Origin: an uncultured Pseudoflavonifractor sp.
GTDB lineage: Bacteria > Bacillota > Clostridia > Oscillospirales > Oscillospiraceae
NCBI GenBank assembly: GCA_947425785.1
Contig: CANEAY010000011.1
Location: 1 to 64,000 of the forward strand
Direction of reading: 5' to 3'
DNA length: 64,000 nt
The notes beneath the pieces were generated by a model, which was not told the origin of the DNA, searched no databases, and saw only the letters and a program-made list of their open reading frames with translations. The translations under genes were made by a program, and so were the position numbers. Positions 42,874 through 52,991 of the stretch are shown here, one piece after another. Positions within the stretch are counted from its first letter, which is position 1. Each line of letters starts with the position of its first letter.

Positions 42874-44196
42874 CTAACTTAGTATTTTTCCGTTTTGACA
42901 TAAATTCAAAATGGCGTCCTCGCTCATACCAAGTCGTTTCAAAATGCAACAGTAAACCAGTCCTTGAAGCATGAATGCGGTGTTTGCAATTTTTTGCTCC
43001 AATACCCTGTAGGCTCCATGAGTAATGCTGTTGCGGTATTTGATGAACTCCAAAATATCGTCATTGGTAATGTCAATACTGTCTCTCATCCGGTGAGATA
43101 TAGCTAATATTTCTTTTTCATACCGGTGGTATAATTGACATATTTTGTCACCCGCACTCATAGACCAAGTTCTGATATTTGAAAAAATTAAATCGTAGGT
43201 CTTGGCGGACAACTTGTCAGGACCATTTCGGTGGGTCTTAACTTGTTGCTTAACGGCTAAAATCAATTCTTGTAAATGTTCTTCTTCAGATGCACATATA
43301 TCATCAATAAAAGATAATTCACATTCCAAGGCTGAACATATCAACCGTACCTTATCATTGCTTATCCAATGAATATCCTTATCCGAATTAGGTATAAATC
43401 CAATCTCAAAAGCTACTTCTTTATCCTTGCTATTAAAAATTATAGACGCCAACTTTGATATACCTTCACCTAATTCGGGAAAAGTTATATTGTGTACAAT
43501 ATCTTTTTTTGTTGTTTGCACATCTGACTTTAAGAACACCTGCATTTTGGAAAGGTTTCTATTATCATGATGTAAATATATTTCATCAAAGTCAATATTC
43601 TTTCTGAATGCCATTATTGAAAGCATTTCTTTTACCTTGCAAATATAATCAAAAGCGCTATTGAGTGGTTGGGAGTTATTGAATTTTAAAAGTAAGATGG
43701 CTTCATTGTTTGTAATGCTTATACCTGTCAGTCCGAAACTTTCATTGGCTGCAGATCCAATTACAAACTCGCATTCGCAGTCACCCAGTGCAAACTTATA
43801 GTGCTCAGTATCATCATAAAGGTTAATTTGAATACTCCCATCATCTTTATGTTCACTCTCAAGCGCATGGCAGGAAAAAAGATTATTTAATATGCCACCT
43901 CTAAATTCGATGTAATCAAAACCATTCCAATCTGTGGCAAGGGCATTCTCAACCGCAATAATGTATGCACTTGTGTTTAATCTTTGCCTTCTGGTAAATG
44001 AAATACTATTTTCACCCTTATATATAGCTATATTCTTATATCCATAGGTTTGTCCAAATATAAAAGGAGTGTTCAGGTGTATTTCTGAGCTATCTGTGTC
44101 CATAAATGTAGCACAATAATCATCTAAGAAAAAGTTAAATCGTGCATCTCCATTATAGATAATTCCAGATTGTGGATTATATTTATCTTGGCGCAT
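42874..44196 (-). CDS. ApeA-like HEPN-domain protein (putative anti-phage)
   Basis: 440 aa, AT-rich codons unlike its neighbours. The N-terminal about 280 aa resemble the beta-rich ApeA N-terminal domain. The C-terminal helical domain contains EFIKYRNSITHGAYR near residue 390, a HEPN nuclease motif (R-x4-H, here RNSITH) in the usual RN-x3-H form. HEPN ribonucleases such as ApeA cause abortive infection after phage entry. RBS GAAAGGAGC precedes the ATG. Neighbours are KilA-N and recombinase-domain genes, a typical mobile-defence context. Confidence 0.72.
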   Translation of the reverse strand: MRQDKYNPQSGIIYNGDARFNFFLDDYCATFMDTDSSEIHLNTPFIFGQTYGYKNIAIYKGENSISFTRRQRLNTSAYIIAVENALATDWNGFDYIEFRGGILNNLFSCHALESEHKDDGSIQINLYDDTEHYKFALGDCECEFVIGSAANESFGLTGISITNNEAILLLKFNNSQPLNSAFDYICKVKEMLSIMAFRKNIDFDEIYLHHDNRNLSKMQVFLKSDVQTTKKDIVHNITFPELGEGISKLASIIFNSKDKEVAFEIGFIPNSDKDIHWISNDKVRLICSALECELSFIDDICASEEEHLQELILAVKQQVKTHRNGPDKLSAKTYDLIFSNIRTWSMSAGDKICQLYHRYEKEILAISHRMRDSIDITNDDILEFIKYRNSITHGAYRVLEQKIANTAFMLQGLVYCCILKRLGMSEDAILNLCQNGKILS

Positions 44197-44285
44197 CTGT
44201 ATAGCTCCTTTCTACCTTTATACGTAATACCACTTGAATAATTAAGCAACAATCTTTGAAGGGGAATAGAAAACATCCACACCAT

Positions 44286-44882
44286 TTAGAGATTTTTCTT
44301 TTGTACTTGTCTTCTTTGCTCAAAACGAACTATTCCCAACCTCAGCTTTGGATCCAACCACAGATGAAAATCCGCTGCGATTTCTGGGTTGGCTTTCACA
44401 CCACCGCCCTTACCTTGCTTGACAAACATCCCTGCGGCATGGGTTTCCCGGATCCAGAGTGAGGGAGTAATTGTCAGCGAGGTCGTATGCGCTTTTTTGA
44501 TAAGTTCCTTGCAAGCCTCATCGTCAAATACGGTATTCATCTCATTTTCCCATAGACGAAGAAACTCCATCGTATTGCGACTGCGCATCCAGCTCTGTAT
44601 AGCATAGCCGGGAGACTCATCGGAATATTGCCTTGCAAGTTCTGTCAACGACACAAATTCATCAGAAGTCATCTCTCGCATATAACGGCGAATGATGGAG
44701 CCATATTCGCTGATTCTCCCAAATTCTCGAAGCTTGTCCTCGTTCAATGTGTCATAAAAATCTTTTCGAATTCCAGGCACAAAGTCCTCAAATATGAGGT
44801 GTTTAGAAATGAGTGTCCCCAGTACGGCCTCATACTGGAGCGCTAACCGGGTGTATAGTTTGCTGACTTCTTCCTCTGTCAT
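44286..44882 (-). CDS. KilA-N domain protein
   Basis: 198 aa; ATG 44882 preferred to TTG 44888 (GAGGGGG upstream). Residues about 70-190 fit the KilA-N DNA-binding domain: FVSLTELARQYSDESPGYAIQSWMRSRNTMEFLRLWE and WIRETHAAGMFVKQGKGGGVKANPEIAADFHLWLDP. The first 65 residues do not match the usual start, and the C-terminal part beyond KilA-N is short (about 270 aa is common), so it may be a remodelled or truncated member. AT-rich and found with phage- and island-type genes. Confidence 0.75.
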   Translation of the reverse strand: MTEEEVSKLYTRLALQYEAVLGTLISKHLIFEDFVPGIRKDFYDTLNEDKLREFGRISEYGSIIRRYMREMTSDEFVSLTELARQYSDESPGYAIQSWMRSRNTMEFLRLWENEMNTVFDDEACKELIKKAHTTSLTITPSLWIRETHAAGMFVKQGKGGGVKANPEIAADFHLWLDPKLRLGIVRFEQRRQVQKKNL

Positions 44883-44937
44883 ATTCAAGCACCCCCTCTT
44901 CTGCCAGTATAGCAGAAAAAGGGGCTTTTGGATAGAG

Positions 44938-45288
44938 TTACTTCATTTCAAGGACAGGGGATTGATACCTTACGGTCTTTCTTGGGTGCCCAGTCTGATC
45001 GTAGTCAATGTTGCATCGGTGATCCTTTTCAAACTGCACATCCATGTATGTGGTTAGCCCAACCATAGGGATGTATTTTGCATTATTAAGAAGCTTGTCT
45101 ACTGCTGCCCTGGTCCATTTGGATTTTCCGGTTGGGGAGGGGACGCCCTTTTCGAAAAGCATATCCACTACTTTACCCAAGCTGGCTCCGGCAAGGTAGT
45201 ATGCAAATATGCTACGGACGACCTCTGCCTGTTTGCCGTCCATGGCAATCTCTCCATTGACCAATTTGTATCCATAGGGAATTCTCAT
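44938..45288 (-). CDS. Recombinase-domain protein without serine catalytic domain
   Basis: 116 aa. MRIPYGYKLVNGEIAMDGKQAEVVRSIFAYYLAG... GVPSPTGKSKWTRAAVDKLLNNAKYIPMVG is the helical Recombinase domain that in large serine recombinases follows the catalytic resolvase domain. No resolvase part precedes it within the island, so this is either a remnant of a large serine recombinase or one of the stand-alone short forms. It marks the tRNA-side edge of the AT-rich island. Confidence 0.78.
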   Translation of the reverse strand: MRIPYGYKLVNGEIAMDGKQAEVVRSIFAYYLAGASLGKVVDMLFEKGVPSPTGKSKWTRAAVDKLLNNAKYIPMVGLTTYMDVQFEKDHRCNIDYDQTGHPRKTVRYQSPVLEMK

Positions 45289-45321
45289 GTTTGCTGCCTC
45301 GCTTTCTTAAAACATAAATAA

Positions 45322-45361
45322 AAGCAGGTTTGAATGAGAAGCTACTCATTCAAATCTGCTT
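45322..45361. terminator. 17-bp inverted repeat at the island edge
   Basis: AAGCAGGTTTGAATGAG pairs with CTCATTCAAATCTGCTT (one G-T) around AAGCTA. On the minus strand TTTATTT follows, so it can act as a terminator between the tRNA genes and the recombinase gene; a recombination site is also possible. Confidence 0.65.
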
Positions 45362-45434
45362 GTTTAAACCTGTGATATAGTGATTATTGCTAATTTTGAA
45401 TGTTTGTTTTTATCCGAAACCGCCAAGAAAAAGC

Positions 45435-45470
45435 AAAACCTGCGTATAACTATCGTTACACGCAGGTTTT
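45435..45470 (-). terminator. Terminator of the tRNA operon
   Basis: AAAACCTGCGT and ACGCAGGTTTT form the stem, just downstream of tRNA-fMet. Confidence 0.85.
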
Positions 45471-45478
45471 GTCTATTC

Positions 45479-45554
<76 letters not shown>

Positions 45555-45559
45555 ATATA

Positions 45560-45648
45560 TGGTGCCGGAGACCGGAGTCGAACCGGCACGTTCTTTTGGA
45601 ACACAGGATTTTAAGTCCCGGGCGTCTACCAATTCCGCCACTCCGGCA
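45560..45648 (-). tRNA. tRNA-Leu (TAA anticodon)
   Basis: 89 bases with encoded CCA and the long variable arm of tRNA-Leu (TGTTCCAAAAGAACG). It starts TGCCGGAGTGGCGGAATTGGT, has anticodon loop ACTTAAAA and T-loop GGTTCGACTCC. Only five bases separate it from tRNA-fMet. Confidence 0.95.
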
Positions 45649-45675
45649 TATGGTATGGCCTCTAAGTGCTTACCT

Positions 45676-45704
45676 ACTATATCATAGCCTATGCCCGGTG
45701 TCAA
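45676..45704 (-). promoter_or_regulatory. Promoter of the tRNA-Leu/tRNA-fMet operon
   Basis: Minus-strand TTGACA and TATAGT, 17 bases apart, about 28 bases upstream of the mature tRNA-Leu 5' end. Confidence 0.85.
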
Positions 45705-45791
45705 GAAAAAATTCCTTTTGGAAATGGGAATCTTTTCCTTTTCGGCCGCATAGAATGGGGGGAATGAACTTTGCTGAGAGGAGGCGCCGCT

Positions 45792-45893
45792 GTGGAGGAG
45801 AAGACCCTGCCCACCCGGGGCGGCGGAGAGAAGGGGGATGTGGATGACCTGATCTTTTCCACGCCGCCCACTGCCGTGCCCAGTGACCGTTAA
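45792..45893 (+). CDS. Possible 33-aa ORF before prfB
   Basis: GTG start with GAGAGGAGG eight bases upstream; product VEEKTLPTRGGGEKGDVDDL... ending VPSDR, with no known family. A terminator follows ten bases after the stop, which supports a real transcript, but the size and lack of recognisable motif leave it uncertain. The remaining 45649-46026 stretch holds only the tRNA and prfB promoters. Confidence 0.35.
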   Translation: MEEKTLPTRGGGEKGDVDDLIFSTPPTAVPSDR

Positions 45894-45903
45894 AGCTCCA
45901 AAG

Positions 45904-45926
45904 ACCGCCCTCTGGGGCGGTTTTTG
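45904..45926 (+). terminator. Short terminator after the 33-aa ORF
   Basis: ACCGCCC-TCTG-GGGCGGT followed by TTTTG. Confidence 0.8.
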
Positions 45927-45948
45927 CGCATTTTCAGGCGATTTTTTC

Positions 45949-45977
45949 TTTACAAAGGGCCCCCCATTGGATATAAT
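45949..45977 (+). promoter_or_regulatory. Promoter of prfB
   Basis: TTTACA and a perfect TATAAT, 17 bases apart, 50 bases before the prfB start. Confidence 0.85.
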
Positions 45978-46026
45978 AGGAAAGCTGAATTTGAAACTGA
46001 ACTTTTTGGAAATGTGAGTGTGAGCT

Positions 46027-47148
46027 ATGCTTCAATTTGACGAATACAAAGTCCGGCTCAATAACCTGAAGCCCGCCCTGGACGATCTGGCCCAGGCCCT
46101 GGACTTGGAGGCCGCCCGGCGGGAGCTGGATATGCTGGAGTCGGAGAGCGCCAGCGAGGGCTTTTGGGATGACTTGGAGAAATCCCAGAAGGCCACAAGG
46201 CGGATGAACACCCTCCGGGGCAAGCTGGAGAACCAGCAGCGCCGGGTGGGGGAGTGGGACGACCTGATGACCCTGTGCGAGATGGGCAACGAGATGGAGG
46301 ACGAGAGCCTTCTGCCCGAGCTGGAGGAGGGCTTTGCCAAGCTGGAGGAGGAGATGGAGGAGGCGAGGCTCTCCACCCTCCTCACCGGGGAGTACGACAG
46401 CTCCAACGTGATCCTCACCATCCACCCCGGCGCCGGCGGCACCGAGGCCCAGGACTGGGCCCAGATGCTCTACCGCATGTACACCCGCTGGGTGGAGCGC
46501 AAGGGCTTCACTTATAAGATCATGGACTACCAGGAGGCGGACGAGGCGGGTATCAAGTCGGCCACCATCATGATCGAGGGGGAGAACGTCTACGGCTGCC
46601 TGCGGGGGGAGCACGGCGTCCACCGGCTGGTGCGGGTGTCTCCCTTCGACGCCAACGCGAGAAGGCAGACCTCCTTCGCCTCGGTGGAGGTGATGCCCGA
46701 CCTGCCCGAGGACGCGGACATCGTCATCAAGGACGAAGACTACGAGATGCAGGTCTACCGGGCCAGCGGCGCCGGCGGCCAGCACATCAACAAGACCTCC
46801 TCCGCCGTGCGGCTCATCCACAAGGCCACGGGCATCGTGGTGGCCAGCCAGGAGGAGCGCAGCCAGTTCCAGAACAAGGAGAACTGTATCCGGATGCTCC
46901 GGGCCAAGCTGGTGGAGCTGCAGATGCAGGAGAAGGCGGAGAAAATTTCCGATTTGAAGGGCGTGCAGCTGAAGATCGAGTGGGGCAGCCAGATCCGCTC
47001 CTACGTCTTCATGCCCTACCAGATGGTGAAGGACTTGCGCACCAACTTTGAGACCAGCAACATCGACGCGGTGATGGACGGCAACCTGGACGGTTTCATC
47101 AACGCCTATCTGAAGGCGGCGGCCACGGGGAACTGGGCCACGAAGTAA
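46027..47148 (+). CDS. prfB: Peptide chain release factor 2
   Basis: 373 aa, reads UGA and UAA stops. GGQ motif in ASGAGGQHINKTSSAVRL (hydrolysis) and the codon-reading tripeptide SPF in VSPFDAN. Many bacteria make RF2 through a +1 frameshift at an in-frame TGA near codon 25. Here residues 20-30 (LAQALDLEAARRE) continue in one frame without TGA, so no programmed frameshift is used. The gene is monocistronic with its own promoter and a terminator. Confidence 0.97.
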   Translation: MLQFDEYKVRLNNLKPALDDLAQALDLEAARRELDMLESESASEGFWDDLEKSQKATRRMNTLRGKLENQQRRVGEWDDLMTLCEMGNEMEDESLLPELEEGFAKLEEEMEEARLSTLLTGEYDSSNVILTIHPGAGGTEAQDWAQMLYRMYTRWVERKGFTYKIMDYQEADEAGIKSATIMIEGENVYGCLRGEHGVHRLVRVSPFDANARRQTSFASVEVMPDLPEDADIVIKDEDYEMQVYRASGAGGQHINKTSSAVRLIHKATGIVVASQEERSQFQNKENCIRMLRAKLVELQMQEKAEKISDLKGVQLKIEWGSQIRSYVFMPYQMVKDLRTNFETSNIDAVMDGNLDGFINAYLKAAATGNWATK

Positions 47149-47157
47149 GGAGAGCAA

Positions 47158-47196
47158 CACAAAAGGAGCTGACCCAACGGGTCAGCTCCTTTTGTG
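47158..47196. terminator. Bidirectional terminator between prfB and eno
   Basis: CACAAAAGGAGCTGACCC pairs with GGGTCAGCTCCTTTTGTG around AAC, perfect over 18 pairs. Confidence 0.95.
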
Positions 47197-47205
47197 ATAG
47201 GCTTT

Positions 47206-48549
<1,344 letters not shown>

Positions 48550-48570
48550 CTAAGGGTACACAAAATCAAA

Positions 48571-50094
48571 TCACGCTTCGATGAGCGTTTCTCCTGTCAT
48601 CTCACGGGGCTTTTGCAGGCCCATGAGATCCAGCATGGTGGGGGCAATGTCGCAGAGCTTTCCGTCCCGCAGCTTTACGTCGGCGCCCACGATATAGAAG
48701 GGCACCAGGTTGGTGGTGTGGGCGGTGTAGGGGGTCTCCCCATCGTCCTCCAGCATCCGGTCGGCATTGCCGTGGTCGGCGGTGATGAGGGCCACGCCGC
48801 CCATCTTCTGAGTGGCCTCCACCACCTGGCTCACGCACTCGTCCACCGTCTCCACCGCCAGGCGGGCAGCCTCGTAGACGCCGGTGTGGCCCACCATATC
48901 GCAGTTGGCGAAGTTGAGGATGATGACGTCGTACTCCCCGCTCTCGATGCGTTTCACCGCTTCGGCGGCCACCTCGCGGGCGGACATATCGGGCTTCATA
49001 TCATAGGTGGGCACCTTGGGGGAGGGGATGAGGCAGCGGTCTTCTCCGGGGAAGACGGTCTCCACGCCGCCGTTGAAAAAGAAGGTGACGTGGGCGTACT
49101 TCTCGGTCTCGGCAATGCGCAGCTGGGTCAGGCCCAACTGGGAGATATACTCGCCGAAGATGTTGTTCAGGCTCTCCTTGGGGAAGGCCACCTCCACGTT
49201 GGGCATGGAGGCGTCGTAAGAGGTGGTGCAGACAAAGTGCACAGGGAAGAAGCCCTTCTTCCGGGCAAAGCCGGTGAAGTCGGGATCCACAAAGGTTCGG
49301 GTGATCTCCCGGGCCCGGTCGGGGCGGAAGTTCATAAAGAGGATGGAGTCCCCTTCCCCGATCTCGGCATTCTCCGCCGTGATAACGGGGATGACGAACT
49401 CGTCGGTGACGTCGTCGGCGTAGCTCTGCTCCATGGCGCCCACAGGATCGCCGATGAAGCGCCGCTCACTCTCGCCGTAGACCATGGCTTTGTAAGCCTT
49501 CTCCACCCGATCCCAGTTGGTGTCCCGATCCATGGCGTAGTACCGGCCGGAGATGGTGGCGATCTGGGCGCCGTACTTGTCACAGGTCTCCTTCATCTGT
49601 TCCACAAAGCCCTTGCCGGAGGTGGGGGGCACGTCACGGCCGTCCATGAAGCAGTGGACAAAGATCTTGCCGCAGCCCAGGTCGTGGGCCATTTTCACAG
49701 CGGCCTGGATGTGGGTGATGTGGCTGTGGACGCCGCCATTGGACATGAGGCCGAAAATGTGGACGGCCTTGCCCGCCGCTTTTGCGGCCAGGATGGCATC
49801 CTTGTAGGCCTTGTTCTCAAAAAAGGAGCCGTCGTCGATGGCCTTGGTGATCTTGGGCAAGTCCTGGAAGACTACCCGGCCGGCGCCGATGTTGGTGTGG
49901 CCCACCTCGGAGTTGCCCATCTGGCCGTCGGGCAGGCCCACGTCCAGCCCGGAGGCGGACAGCTTACAGCCGGGGCACTCCTCAAAAACCTTGCCAAGGA
50001 AGGGCTTACGGGCGCTGGCAATGGCGTTGCCTGCCGTCTCCTCCCGGAGACCAAAGCCGTCCATGATGATCAAGGTGGTCGGTGTTTTACTCAT
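48571..50094 (-). CDS. gpmI: Phosphoglycerate mutase, 2,3-bisphosphoglycerate-independent
   Basis: 507 aa, the normal length of the Mn-dependent alkaline-phosphatase-fold enzyme. LIIMDGFGL (metal), the phosphoserine in QMGNSEVGH, LMSNGGVHSH, HCFMDGRDVPP and TADHGNADRM are visible. Interconverts 3- and 2-phosphoglycerate. Starts 12 bases after tpiA, so translation is tightly linked. Confidence 0.97.
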   Translation of the reverse strand: MSKTPTTLIIMDGFGLREETAGNAIASARKPFLGKVFEECPGCKLSASGLDVGLPDGQMGNSEVGHTNIGAGRVVFQDLPKITKAIDDGSFFENKAYKDAILAAKAAGKAVHIFGLMSNGGVHSHITHIQAAVKMAHDLGCGKIFVHCFMDGRDVPPTSGKGFVEQMKETCDKYGAQIATISGRYYAMDRDTNWDRVEKAYKAMVYGESERRFIGDPVGAMEQSYADDVTDEFVIPVITAENAEIGEGDSILFMNFRPDRAREITRTFVDPDFTGFARKKGFFPVHFVCTTSYDASMPNVEVAFPKESLNNIFGEYISQLGLTQLRIAETEKYAHVTFFFNGGVETVFPGEDRCLIPSPKVPTYDMKPDMSAREVAAEAVKRIESGEYDVIILNFANCDMVGHTGVYEAARLAVETVDECVSQVVEATQKMGGVALITADHGNADRMLEDDGETPYTAHTTNLVPFYIVGADVKLRDGKLCDIAPTMLDLMGLQKPREMTGETLIEA

Positions 50095-50106
50095 AAGCTA
50101 CCTCTT

Positions 50107-50880
50107 TTAATCTTGATTCGCGGCATTCACAATTTCCACGAACTGATCTGCCTTCAGGCTGGCACCGCCGATGAGGCCGCCGTCGATATCGGGCTGGGCC
50201 AGGAGTTCCTGGGCGTTCTTGGGATTCATGGAGCCGCCGTACTGGACGGTGACCGAGCGGGCCACCCGAGCTCCATACAGCTTGCGGATGATGGTGCGGA
50301 TATGCTCACAGACCTCCTGGGCCTCGGCGGAGGTGGCGGTCTTGCCGGTGCCGATGGCCCAGATGGGCTCGTAGGCGAAGACCACATGGCGCATCTTCTC
50401 GGCGGGCACCCCGGCCAGGGCGCACTTGACCTGGTAGCTGATGAGCTCCAGGGTGACCCCCAGCTCCCGCTGCTCCAGGCTCTCGCCCACGCAGATGATG
50501 GGCCGCAGACCGGCCTCCAGGGCGGCCTTTACCTTCTTATTGACGGTGAAGTCGGTCTCGTTGTAATACTGGCGGCGCTCGGAGTGGCCGATGATGACGT
50601 ACTTCACGCCCAGCTCCTTGAGCATCTCGGCAGAGACTTCGCCGGTGTAGGCGCCAGAGGACTCATAGTGGCAGTTCTCGGCGGCGATGGACACCCGGCT
50701 GTCTTTGAAAAGGCGGGTGGCGGCCTGGAGGTTCACAAAGGGGGCGCACAGCACCACCTCGCACCACTTGGGCCGGCCCAGCAGGGGCTTGAGCTCTTCG
50801 GCAAAGGCGCGGGTCTCGGACAGGGTCTTGTTCATCTTCCAGTTTCCGGCGATGATAGTCTTACGGTATCTTCTATTCAC
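50107..50880 (-). CDS. tpiA: Triosephosphate isomerase
   Basis: 257 aa. AGNWKMNK (Lys), GHSERR (His electrophile) and YEPIWAIGTGK (catalytic Glu) are the active-site segments; C-terminal GGASL. Interconverts dihydroxyacetone phosphate and glyceraldehyde-3-phosphate. Lies between pgk and gpmI in the operon with GGAGCC upstream. Confidence 0.97.
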   Translation of the reverse strand: MNRRYRKTIIAGNWKMNKTLSETRAFAEELKPLLGRPKWCEVVLCAPFVNLQAATRLFKDSRVSIAAENCHYESSGAYTGEVSAEMLKELGVKYVIIGHSERRQYYNETDFTVNKKVKAALEAGLRPIICVGESLEQRELGVTLELISYQVKCALAGVPAEKMRHVVFAYEPIWAIGTGKTATSAEAQEVCEHIRTIIRKLYGARVARSVTVQYGGSMNPKNAQELLAQPDIDGGLIGGASLKADQFVEIVNAANQD

Positions 50881-50919
50881 GGGTAAATGGCTCCTTTTTT
50901 ATGAAATGAGAAAGGGGTT

Positions 50920-52200
50920 TCAGGCGTCGAGAAGGCAGGCCACACCGGGCAGTTCCTTGCCCTCCATGAACTCCAGGGAGGCGCCGCCGCCGGTGGAGAT
51001 ATGGGTCATCTTGTCGGCGTAGCCCAGCTGCTGGACAGCCGCCGCACTGTCGCCGCCGCCGATGATGGTGATGGCGTCGGTCTCGCTGAGGGCCTGGGCC
51101 ACCGCCTTGGTGCCGGCGGCGAACTTCTCGAACTCAAACACCCCCATGGGGCCGTTCCAGATGACGGTGCCGGCGTCCTTCACCGCATCGCAGTAGAGCT
51201 TCACGGTCTCGGGGCCAATGTCCAGGCCCATCCAGCCGTCGGGGATGGCCCCGGTCTTGACCACGTCGCTGTTGGCGTCGGCGGCAAACTTATCGGCAAT
51301 GACGGTGTCCACGGGCAGAAGGAGCTTCACGCCCTTGGCCGCAGCCTTCTCCACCATCTCCTTGGAGTAGTCCAGCCAGTCGGTCTCCAGCAGGCTGGCG
51401 CCCACCTTGCCGCCCATGGCGGCGTCGAAGGTGTAAGCCATGCCGCCGCCGATGATGATGGTGTCGGCGATCTCCAGCAGGTTATTGATGACACCGATCT
51501 TGGAGGAGACCTTACTGCCGCCCAGGATGGCCACCAGAGGCCGCTTGGGGTCGGCCAGGGCACCGCCGATGATCTCCAGCTCCTTCTGGATGAGGAAGCC
51601 GCTGACGGCGGGCAGATAGTCGGCCACCACGGCGGTGGAGGCGTGGGCGCGGTGAACGGCGCCGAAGGCGTCGGAGACGTACACGCCGTCAGACCCGGCC
51701 AGAGCGGCCATCTTCTTGGCAAGCTCCGGATCGCCCTTGGTCTCCCCCTTCTCAAAGCGGGTGTTCTGGAGGAGCATGATCTCGCCGCTCTTCAGGGCGG
51801 CGGCCTTGGCGGTGGCGTCGGGGCCCACCACATCGTCGGCCAGGATGACATCCTTGCCCAAAAGCTGGCTCAAACGGGCGGCCACAGGCTCCATCCGCAG
51901 CTCCTGCAGGGATTTCTTCCACTTCTCCTCAGTGAGGGCGGCGGGATCCTTGCCCTTCTCGGTCTGCTTCTTCACCCACTTGGCAAAGTCGGCCTCCGGC
52001 TTGCCCATGTGGGAGCAGGCGATGACGGCGGCGCCGTTGTCCAGCAGGTATTGGATGGTGGGCAGGGCGGCCCGGATGCGCTTGTCGTCGGTGATGATGC
52101 CGCTGCCGTCCTTGGCCAGGGGCACGTTGAAATCACAGCGCAGCAGGACTTTCTTGCCGGTCACGTCTACGTCCTTGACAGTCTTCTTGTTGTAGTTCAT
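50920..52200 (-). CDS. pgk: Phosphoglycerate kinase
   Basis: 426 aa, about 30 longer than usual. [34 protein letters not shown] and [10 protein letters not shown] are canonical. The extra length lies after SHMGKP (an insertion with [20 protein letters not shown]) in the N-terminal domain. Transfers phosphate from 1,3-bisphosphoglycerate to ADP. It starts 18 bases after trmL. No gapA lies upstream, unlike the common gapA-pgk order. Confidence 0.96.
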   Translation of the reverse strand: MNYNKKTVKDVDVTGKKVLLRCDFNVPLAKDGSGIITDDKRIRAALPTIQYLLDNGAAVIACSHMGKPEADFAKWVKKQTEKGKDPAALTEEKWKKSLQELRMEPVAARLSQLLGKDVILADDVVGPDATAKAAALKSGEIMLLQNTRFEKGETKGDPELAKKMAALAGSDGVYVSDAFGAVHRAHASTAVVADYLPAVSGFLIQKELEIIGGALADPKRPLVAILGGSKVSSKIGVINNLLEIADTIIIGGGMAYTFDAAMGGKVGASLLETDWLDYSKEMVEKAAAKGVKLLLPVDTVIADKFAADANSDVVKTGAIPDGWMGLDIGPETVKLYCDAVKDAGTVIWNGPMGVFEFEKFAAGTKAVAQALSETDAITIIGGGDSAAAVQQLGYADKMTHISTGGGASLEFMEGKELPGVACLLDA

Positions 52201-52218
52201 GGAAATTGCCCTCCTTTT

Positions 52219-52728
52219 TCATATTCCGCTTGGGGATGGTTCCCGGGCCATCTCCCCTATGGAGGAAAGACCGGCGAAGCCGGTCTGCCGCAGGGCCTCG
52301 TAAGCGAGGATGGCCACGGAGTTGGAGAGGTTCAGACACCTTGCGTCCGAACGGATGGGGATGCGGATACAGCGGTCTTCATGGGCACGGCGAAACTCTT
52401 CAGACAGGCCCTTGGTCTCCTTGCCGAAGAAGAGCCAGCACCCGTCCCGGAAGGTGACGCCGGGGTCGGCGTAGCTTCTGGGGGCTTTGGCGGTGGCCAG
52501 CCAGATATCCTCCGGGGCCTCTTGGGCGAAAAGTTCGTCCAGAGAGTGCCACAGGTGGAGATCCACCAGGTGCCAGTAGTCCAGCCCCGCCCGCTTCACC
52601 GCCTTATCGCTGATATCAAAGCCCAAAGGCTCTACCAGATGAAGGCGGATACCGGTGGCGGCGCAGGTGCGGGCCACGTTGCCGGTGTTGGGAGGGATCT
52701 CTGGCTCCACCAAAACGATATTCAGCAT
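52219..52728 (-). CDS. trmL: tRNA (cytidine(34)-2'-O)-methyltransferase
   Basis: 169 aa SPOUT enzyme that methylates the wobble base of leucine tRNAs. Family motifs: LVEPEIPPNTGNVARTCAATG, FGKETKGL and the SAM-binding knot SDARCLNLSNSVAILAYEALRQ. It is the promoter-proximal gene of trmL-pgk-tpiA-gpmI-eno, so a tRNA modification enzyme is co-transcribed with glycolysis. Confidence 0.95.
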   Translation of the reverse strand: MLNIVLVEPEIPPNTGNVARTCAATGIRLHLVEPLGFDISDKAVKRAGLDYWHLVDLHLWHSLDELFAQEAPEDIWLATAKAPRSYADPGVTFRDGCWLFFGKETKGLSEEFRRAHEDRCIRIPIRSDARCLNLSNSVAILAYEALRQTGFAGLSSIGEMAREPSPSGI

Positions 52729-52760
52729 GGGGCGATCCCCTCCTTTTTGCCGCTCCGGCT

Positions 52761-52789
52761 ATTGTACCCCATCCGTTCACAGATTTCAA
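52761..52789 (-). promoter_or_regulatory. Promoter of the trmL-glycolysis operon
   Basis: Minus-strand TTGAAA and TACAAT, 17 bases apart, about 30 bases before trmL. Confidence 0.8.
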
Positions 52790-52898
52790 CTAAAATCAGG
52801 AGAAAATCATAAAAACTGGGTAGTTTTCTTAAATAGATGAAAATTTTACACAAAATTTTATGAAAACGAGAAAAAGCCTTTGCCCACGCTTTTCTGCT

Positions 52899-52926
52899 TT
52901 GCTTCTCCGGCTGAGTGTGATAAAAT
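52899..52926 (+). promoter_or_regulatory. Candidate promoter of proBA
   Basis: TTGCTT and TAAAAT, 16 bases apart, about 65 bases before proB; TAAAATAACCTT matches the promoter at 5749. Confidence 0.5.
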
Positions 52927-52991
52927 AACCTTGTTTTACAAAAGGCGCGCCCAGCGCCGCCAGTTCTAAAAGAGGAAGGAGCCGGCGAGAG

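Noticed and set aside
46027-46120. Programmed +1 frameshift in prfB
   Set aside because: The frame is continuous and no TGA occurs at the usual place.
48613-50886. 757-aa plus-strand ORF over gpmI and tpiA
   Set aside because: Antisense to two certain glycolytic genes; no start signal.
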